Assembly (NCBI GenBank): GCA_020725265.1
Contig: DYFK01000005.1
Location: 1 to 64,000 of the forward strand
DNA: 64,000 nt
DNA from: Hydrogenophilus sp.
GTDB lineage: Bacteria; Pseudomonadota; Gammaproteobacteria; Burkholderiales; Thiobacillaceae
Reading direction: 5' to 3'
Shown: in pieces, positions 56,871 through 64,000 of the stretch
Layout: each line of letters starts with the position of its first letter
Numbering within the stretch: the first letter of the stretch is position 1
The notes under the pieces: model-generated
The model's database searches: none
Seen by the model: only the letters and a program-made list of their open reading frames with translations
Told to the model about the DNA's origin: nothing
Translations under genes and position numbers: made by a program

Positions 56871-58292
56871 ATGACCCTCTATCCCGTCATCCTTTCCGGT
56901 GGATCAGGAACCCGACTCTGGCCGATGTCGCGCGCGGCCTTACCCAAGCAACTGCTGGCGTTGACCTCCGAACGCACGATGGCGCAGGAAACCGTGGCCC
57001 GGTTGGCCGGACTGCCCGACGCCGGCCCGCCGCTGGTGGTGTGCAACGAGGAACACCGCTTCCTGATCGCGGAGCAGTTGCGCGAAATCGGTGTCAGCCC
57101 GCTCGGCATCTATCTGGAACCGGTCGGCCGCAATACCGCGCCGGCCGCCGCCATCGCCGCGCTCGCGCTGCTCGCGCGCGATCCGGAAGCGGTCATGCTG
57201 CTGCTGCCGGCCGACCACCTGATTCGCGACGTGGGCGCCTTTCACGCCGCCATCGGCGAGGGCATGCGCACGGTCCAGGCCGGTTTCCTGGTGACCTTTG
57301 GCATCGTTCCGGATGCACCGGAAACCGGCTACGGCTACATCCAGCGTGGCGATCCGCTGCTGGCCGCCGGCAACGGCGCGCGCCGGGTCGCGCGCTTCGT
57401 CGAGAAACCCGACCTCGCCGGCGCCCAGGCCTTTCTCGCCAGCGGCGACCATCTCTGGAACAGCGGCATGTTCCTGTTCTCCTGCCGGCAGTTCCTGGAA
57501 GAGCTCGAACACCACCGCCCCGACATCCTGACCGCCTGCGAGCAGGCGCTCAACAACGGCCGCCACGATCTCGATTTCCAGCGTCTGGACCAGGATGCCT
57601 TCACCACCTGCCCGGCCGATTCCATCGATTACGCGGTCATGGAACACACCCGTAACGGCGCGGTGATCCCGGCCGACATCGGCTGGAACGACATCGGCGC
57701 CTGGTCGGCGCTGTGGGAGGTCGGCGACAAGGATGCCGACGGCAACGTCACCCGCGGCGACGTCTATCTGGATGGCGTCCACGGCAGCCTGATCCGCGCG
57801 GAATCGCGCATGGTCGCGGCGATCGGCGTCGACGACCTGCTGATCGTGGAAACGCCCGACGCCGTGCTGGTGGCCGACAAGGGACGTGCCCAGGACGTCA
57901 AGAAGATCGTCGATTACCTGAAAAGCCAGGGCCGCAGCGAACATGAACTGCATACCCGGGTGTTCCGCCCGTGGGGCTGGTACGAGGGCATCGATACCGG
58001 CGAGCGTTTCCAGGTCAAGCGCATCATGGTCAAGCCCGGCGAGAAACTGTCCCTGCAGATGCACCACCATCGCGCCGAGCACTGGATCGTGGTTTCCGGC
58101 ACCGCCCGCGTCACCCGCGACGGCCAGGAGGAACTGCTGACCGAGAACCAGTCCACCTACATTCCGCTCGGCACCAGCCACCGCCTGGAAAACCCCGGCA
58201 AGCTGCCGCTGCACATCATCGAAGTCCAGTCCGGTTCCTACCTGGGCGAGGACGACATCGTCCGCTTCGAGGACGTCTACGCGCGTTCCTGA
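56871..58292 (+). CDS. manC: Mannose-1-phosphate guanylyltransferase / mannose-6-phosphate isomerase
   Basis: A bifunctional type II enzyme making GDP-mannose for exopolysaccharide or O-antigen. The 473-residue product has the nucleotidyltransferase domain (PVILSGGSGTRLWPMSRAALPKQLL, FVEKPDLAGAQAFLASG, WNDIGAWSALWEV) and a C-terminal cupin isomerase domain with VKPGEKLSLQMHHHRAEHWIVVSG. Length is normal for the bifunctional form. No glycosyltransferases are visible in this window. Confidence 0.96.
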   Translation: MTLYPVILSGGSGTRLWPMSRAALPKQLLALTSERTMAQETVARLAGLPDAGPPLVVCNEEHRFLIAEQLREIGVSPLGIYLEPVGRNTAPAAAIAALALLARDPEAVMLLLPADHLIRDVGAFHAAIGEGMRTVQAGFLVTFGIVPDAPETGYGYIQRGDPLLAAGNGARRVARFVEKPDLAGAQAFLASGDHLWNSGMFLFSCRQFLEELEHHRPDILTACEQALNNGRHDLDFQRLDQDAFTTCPADSIDYAVMEHTRNGAVIPADIGWNDIGAWSALWEVGDKDADGNVTRGDVYLDGVHGSLIRAESRMVAAIGVDDLLIVETPDAVLVADKGRAQDVKKIVDYLKSQGRSEHELHTRVFRPWGWYEGIDTGERFQVKRIMVKPGEKLSLQMHHHRAEHWIVVSGTARVTRDGQEELLTENQSTYIPLGTSHRLENPGKLPLHIIEVQSGSYLGEDDIVRFEDVYARS

Positions 58293-58298
58293 GCCGCC

Positions 58299-58469
58299 AT
58301 GAAAGGCAAACGCGCCTCCGGACCGCCGCGCCGACCGCGCGACCCGATCGCCAAGGCGGTGCGCACGCCGCTTTACCGGCAGCGGGTGGTGCCGGACAAG
58401 CGCTGGCCGGAAACCCTCAAGCATCGGGAAAAGGTCGAACAGGACGGCAAGGACGAAAAGCCGGAGTGA
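58299..58469 (+). CDS. arfA: Alternative ribosome-rescue factor A (ArfA-like)
   Basis: A 56-residue basic protein starting six bases after the manC stop. The segment PIAKAVRTPLYRQRVVPDKR matches the ArfA core (P-I-x-x-A-(V/L)-x-T-P-L-(F/Y)-R-x-R-V-V). ArfA enters stalled ribosomes and recruits RF2 when trans-translation fails. E. coli arfA is made from a truncated non-stop mRNA; here the frame ends in a normal TGA and no strong hairpin is visible inside it. Family call rests on one motif, context and length. Confidence 0.75.
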   Translation: MKGKRASGPPRRPRDPIAKAVRTPLYRQRVVPDKRWPETLKHREKVEQDGKDEKPE

Positions 58470-58522
58470 ACGCCTGACCGGGCGCCAGCCCAAGTCAGTA
58501 CCCGGGGTAGTGCCGCACTACG

Positions 58523-60837
<2,315 letters not shown>

Positions 60838-60841
<4 letters not shown>

Positions 60842-61902
60842 TCATCCACCAGATGGGCGGCGTGCGGCTCGGCGTCCTGGAAGCTGGCCTGGATCTCGAG
60901 CGCGTCGTCGATACGCGCCAGGAAAGCATCGACGCAGGCCGGGTCGAAATGATCGCCGGCGCCGGCGCGCAGGAATCCAAGCGCGCGTTCCAGCGACCAC
61001 GCCTGCTTGTAGGGCCGCTCCGTGGTCAGCGCGTCGAACACGTCGGCGACCGCGACGATGCGCCCGAACAGGGGAATGTCCTCGCCAACCAGGCCGCGCG
61101 GGTAACCACCACCTCCGAATTTCTCGTGATGGGTCAGCGCGATCAGGGCGGCGGTGTCGAGCAAGGGCGACTTGCTGTCCTTCAGAATCTCGTAGCCCTT
61201 CTCGGCATGGGTGCGCATGATCGCGAGCTCGGCCTCGTCCAGCCGGCCAGGTTTCAGCAGGATGTGATCGGGGATCGCGATCTTGCCGACGTCGTGCATC
61301 GGCGCGGCGCGCAGGATCAGGGCCTGGTCGCCGGCGGACAGACCCAGACGTTCCGCGATCAGCCGGGAGTAATTGGACATCCGCTGGATATGGGCACCGG
61401 TTTCCGGATCCCGGAATTCGGCCGCGCGCGACAGCCGGGTGATCATCTCGCGCTCGCGCTCGAGGATTTCGTGCGTCGCCTCGGCGACCTTCTCGGCCAG
61501 CCAGGCGGCGCGATCCTCCAGCGCCTTCTGGCTGCGTCGCCAGGCCAGCATGTTGCGGACTCGGGCCTGGAATTCCGCGCGGTCGATCGGCTTGGTCAGG
61601 AAATCGTTGGCGCCGGTTTCCAGCGCGGCATAGCGGGTTTCGCGCTCATGGTCGGCGGTGATCATCAGAACCGGGATGTCGGCGTTGCGCGCATCCTCGC
61701 GAAACCGGCGGATGAACGCCATGCCGTCCGGCTCCGGCATCATGTAATCGACGATCAGCAGATCCGGCCGGGTCGCCAGTACATCCTGGAGGCCGAGCCC
61801 GGAATCACGGAACGCGACCGGCTCGATGTCGGTGACGCGTTTCACCAACGCCCCCATCAGGGCCAGATTGACCGGGTTGTCGTCCACGATCACGACACGC
61901 AT
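60838..61902 (-). CDS. Response regulator with HD-GYP c-di-GMP phosphodiesterase domain
   Basis: A 354-residue protein: a receiver domain with phospho-acceptor Asp52 in LIVDYMMPEPDG and Lys104 in FLTKP, a short coiled linker, then an HD-GYP domain with HDVGKIAIPDHILLKPG (HD at 203-204) and HHEKFGGGGYPRG (GYP at 266-268). All metal-binding elements appear intact, so it should hydrolyse cyclic-di-GMP. Upstream and coupled to the hybrid kinase. Confidence 0.94.
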
Positions 61903-61945
61903 TCAGGCTCCTTCATCCCGCGCCGGGCATGGCGCCGGTCTGGGT

Positions 61946-63109
61946 TCATTCGCGCGCGGCACGGCGCATGGCCGGGCGCTTTTCGACGGTCACCGCGGCA
62001 TGCGTCTCCACGCCGTCGCGCAACAGGCTCAACCGCGCGGTCTTGCCTGGCGGCAGCGCCGCGATCAGGTTGAGCAGGGAGGAGGAATCACGCACCGGCT
62101 TGTCGCCCACCCGGATCAGCACGTCTCCCGGCCGGATGCCGGCGCGGTCGGCCGGGCCACCGCGCAGCACGCCAGCGATCAGGGCGCCATCGGTGGCCTC
62201 CAGGCCGAAGGATTCGGCGATCTCCGGAGTAATCTCCTGGACTTCGATGCCGACCCAGCCGCGAATCACCGAGCCGTTGGCGATGATCTGCTCCATGACC
62301 TGGCGGACGATGGAAACCGGAATCGCGAAGCCGATGCCCAGGCTGCCGCCGGTGCGCGAAAAAATCGCGGTGTTGATGCCGGCCAGGTTGCCGGCGCCAT
62401 CGATCAGCGCGCCACCGGAATTGCCCGGGTTGATCGCCGCGTCGGTCTGGATGTAGTTCTCGAAGGTGTTGATGCCCAAGTGGCTGCGCCCGAGCGCGGA
62501 AACGATGCCCATGGTGACGGTCTGGCCAACGCCGAACGGATTGCCGATGGCAAGCACGACGTCACCGACGCGGAGGCCGTCGGGCTGCGCGAAGGTGACC
62601 GCCGGCAACCCTGCCCGCGGTACCTTGAGCACGGCCAGATCGGTTTCCGGGTCGGTGCCCACCACCTCGGCCTTGATGGTGCCGCCATCCGCCAGCGCGA
62701 CCTGGATCTCGTCCGCGGCCTCGACGACATGGTGATTGGTCAGCACGAAACCATCCTGGCTGACGATGACCCCGGAACCAAGATTGGACACGCGCTGGGT
62801 TCGATCGCCGGCGTTGCCGCCATCGCCGAAGAACCGGCGGAACATCGGGTCATCCATGTACGGCGCGCGCTGCGCGCGCACTTGCTTGCTGGTGAAGATG
62901 TTGACCACCGAGGGCAGCGACTTGGCGGCGGCATCGGCATAGCTCAGGCTGGTCGGCGCCGGCGTGCCGCCACCGACCTCACGGATCGTGATGGCGTCGC
63001 CACCCAACGGCAGCAGGCCCGGGATCAGACGATCGAGCGCCAGCAACGCCGCCGCGAGCACAACCAGTACCGCGACGCATTGGGCGAACCACAACCAGGC
63101 TTTGTGCAT
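61946..63109 (-). CDS. DegS/AlgW-like membrane-anchored serine protease
   Basis: A 387-residue periplasmic protease of the HtrA family. One N-terminal membrane anchor (residues 6-25) and a trypsin domain with His127 (VLTNHHVVEA), Asp157 (ETDLAVLKV) and Ser231 (GNSGGALID) are followed by a single PDZ domain (~285-375). The single PDZ and uncleaved anchor favour DegS/AlgW, which senses misfolded outer-membrane proteins, over DegP/DegQ. Divergent from petA. Confidence 0.92.
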   Translation of the reverse strand: MHKAWLWFAQCVAVLVVLAAALLALDRLIPGLLPLGGDAITIREVGGGTPAPTSLSYADAAAKSLPSVVNIFTSKQVRAQRAPYMDDPMFRRFFGDGGNAGDRTQRVSNLGSGVIVSQDGFVLTNHHVVEAADEIQVALADGGTIKAEVVGTDPETDLAVLKVPRAGLPAVTFAQPDGLRVGDVVLAIGNPFGVGQTVTMGIVSALGRSHLGINTFENYIQTDAAINPGNSGGALIDGAGNLAGINTAIFSRTGGSLGIGFAIPVSIVRQVMEQIIANGSVIRGWVGIEVQEITPEIAESFGLEATDGALIAGVLRGGPADRAGIRPGDVLIRVGDKPVRDSSSLLNLIAALPPGKTARLSLLRDGVETHAAVTVEKRPAMRRAARE

Positions 63110-63179
63110 GAAACGGGCGAAAACCGATGGAATCGCGCGATTGTACCCAGCAACGAGTCGCTCTCGCGGGCTTTAATTC

Positions 63180-63201
63180 AGGAGCTGTTTATCTGTAGAA
63201 T
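63180..63201 (+). promoter_or_regulatory. Possible petABC promoter
   Basis: TAGAAT at 63196-63201 is a good -10. The upstream -35 is weak (TTAATT-like). It lies 112 bases before the petA ATG in the 204-base gap that separates petA from the divergent protease gene. Confidence 0.4.
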
Positions 63202-63313
63202 GCCGGCTTTTGTTTTGGCAGGCCCAGCCGTCTGCCGGCCGCCCAGGCCGGCGCGGATCGGAAGACGCGCCGAGGGGCCGGCCGATGAATTTCATCCCTC
63301 AGGCAGGATAAAT

Positions 63314-63916
63314 ATGAGCGAAATGAGCGTTGAGAGCGTTGATCCAGGCAAACGCCGCTTTCTGGTGACCATGAGTTCGGCCGTCGGCGGCATCGCGGTA
63401 CTCGGCGCCGCCATCCCATTCGTCGTCAGCATGACTCCGAGCGCGCGAGCGCGCGCCGCCGGCGCCCCGGTCGAGGTCGATCTGTCGAAGATCGAGCCAG
63501 GCATGCAACTGGCGGTGGAATGGCGGGGCAAGCCGGTCTGGGTGGTCAACCGCACCCCCGAAATGCTGGAACTGCTGAAGAAAAACGAGGACAGCCTGAT
63601 CGATCCCGCCTCCGACAACAGCGCCCAGCAGCCGGATTACTGCAAGAACCCGACCCGCGCGATCAACCCGCGATATCTGGTCGTCGTCGGCATCTGCACG
63701 CACCTGGGCTGCTCGCCCTCGTACCGACCCGAACTGGCCCCGGCCGACCTCGGCGCCAACTGGACCGGGGGCTGGTTCTGCCCTTGTCACGGCTCCCGCT
63801 TCGACCTGGCCGCGCGCGTTTACAGCGGTTCCCCGGCCCCGACCAATCTGGTGATTCCGCCGCACAAGTACCTGTCCGAGACCAAGGTACTGATCGGCGA
63901 AGACCAGACCGCCTGA
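63314..63916 (+). CDS. petA: Ubiquinol-cytochrome c reductase iron-sulfur (Rieske) subunit
   Basis: The [2Fe-2S] subunit of the cytochrome bc1 complex. The 200-residue product has a twin-arginine-type N-terminus (KRRFLVTMSSAVGGIAVLG) that also forms the membrane anchor. The two Rieske boxes are CTHLGC (Cys128/His130) and CPCH (Cys156/His159), with Cys133 and Cys158 giving the stabilising disulfide. Followed 19 bases later by petB. Confidence 0.97.
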   Translation: MSEMSVESVDPGKRRFLVTMSSAVGGIAVLGAAIPFVVSMTPSARARAAGAPVEVDLSKIEPGMQLAVEWRGKPVWVVNRTPEMLELLKKNEDSLIDPASDNSAQQPDYCKNPTRAINPRYLVVVGICTHLGCSPSYRPELAPADLGANWTGGWFCPCHGSRFDLAARVYSGSPAPTNLVIPPHKYLSETKVLIGEDQTA

Positions 63917-63935
63917 TTACGAGGGAGACAACGCA

Positions 63936-64000
63936 ATGCAGAAACTGCTCAACTGGGTGGACGAGCGATTCCCGCTCACCGCCTCCTACAAGGCGCATCT
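63936..64000 (+). CDS. petB: Cytochrome b subunit of the bc1 complex (5' end only)
   Basis: The window ends 21 complete codons into this gene. MQKLLNWVDERFPLTASYKAH is the usual N-terminus of bacterial cytochrome b. GAGGGAG lies nine bases before the ATG. Continuation of the petABC operon beyond the window is expected. Confidence 0.85.
   Translation, partial: MQKLLNWVDERFPLTASYKAH

Noticed and set aside
58507-58521. Hairpin GTAGTG-CCG-CACTAC as terminator between arfA and the hybrid kinase gene
   Set aside because: Six-base stem without a T-run; too weak to call.

Overview
The window is GC-rich, densely packed bacterial chromosome and most likely comes from a gammaproteobacterium, with a betaproteobacterium not excluded. 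The reasons are the rnfH-ratA/smpB arrangement, an ArfA rescue factor, a tandem-ATP-cone class Ia NrdA under NrdR-type boxes, orphan gspAB, an IPTL-CTERM surface protein, a DegS-like protease next to petAB, and rml/manC sugar genes. I cannot name the genus from the sequence alone.

Layout. 1-25 kb is mainly housekeeping: guaB-guaA interrupted by a four-helix-bundle cassette; rnfH-ratA diverging from smpB-selU; thpR-ispF-GNAT; yffB-like-dapE; prmB; a sensory cluster (a soluble double-sensor/CheW fusion, a bacteriohemerythrin, a degenerate SIR2-like protein and an unknown protein); cupin, methyltransferase and acyltransferase genes; a 236-bp MITE-like element; gspBA; trpGD; and an OmpA-type lipoprotein.

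About 26.1-39.7 kb is a defence island. It holds a type I restriction-modification operon (hsdM-hsdS-fic-hsdR), a broken 30-codon gene remnant, a complete four-gene Qat anti-phage module (KAP ATPase, QatB, QueC-like QatC, TatD-like QatD) that is visibly AT-richer than its surroundings, and a NERD/zinc-ribbon nuclease-like gene.

About 39.7-46 kb is a ribonucleotide reductase operon, nrdA-HDOD-HDOD-nrdB. Two HDOD paralogues sit between the two enzyme subunits. Upstream lie two NrdR boxes exactly 31 bp apart and a cluster of DnaA-box-like sites. 46-51 kb holds a 1213-residue GLUG-repeat/IPTL-CTERM surface protein, a 42-bp perfect palindrome and a LuxR-family regulator. 51-58.5 kb holds purU and a nucleotide-sugar cluster (galE, rmlB, four-helix cassette, rmlA, rmlC, rmlD, manC) ending in a small arfA gene. 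58.5-64 kb has a hybrid histidine kinase with an HD-GYP response regulator, a DegS-like protease, and the start of the cytochrome bc1 operon (petA, petB).

The most unusual pattern is a set of four loci built from short degenerate tandem units. At three of them two arrays face each other in inverted orientation: two of these enclose a four-helix-bundle (S23/IVP-type) gene, and one encloses only about 33 bp. The fourth is a single array with no gene. One of them supplies the start codon and first residues of RmlA.
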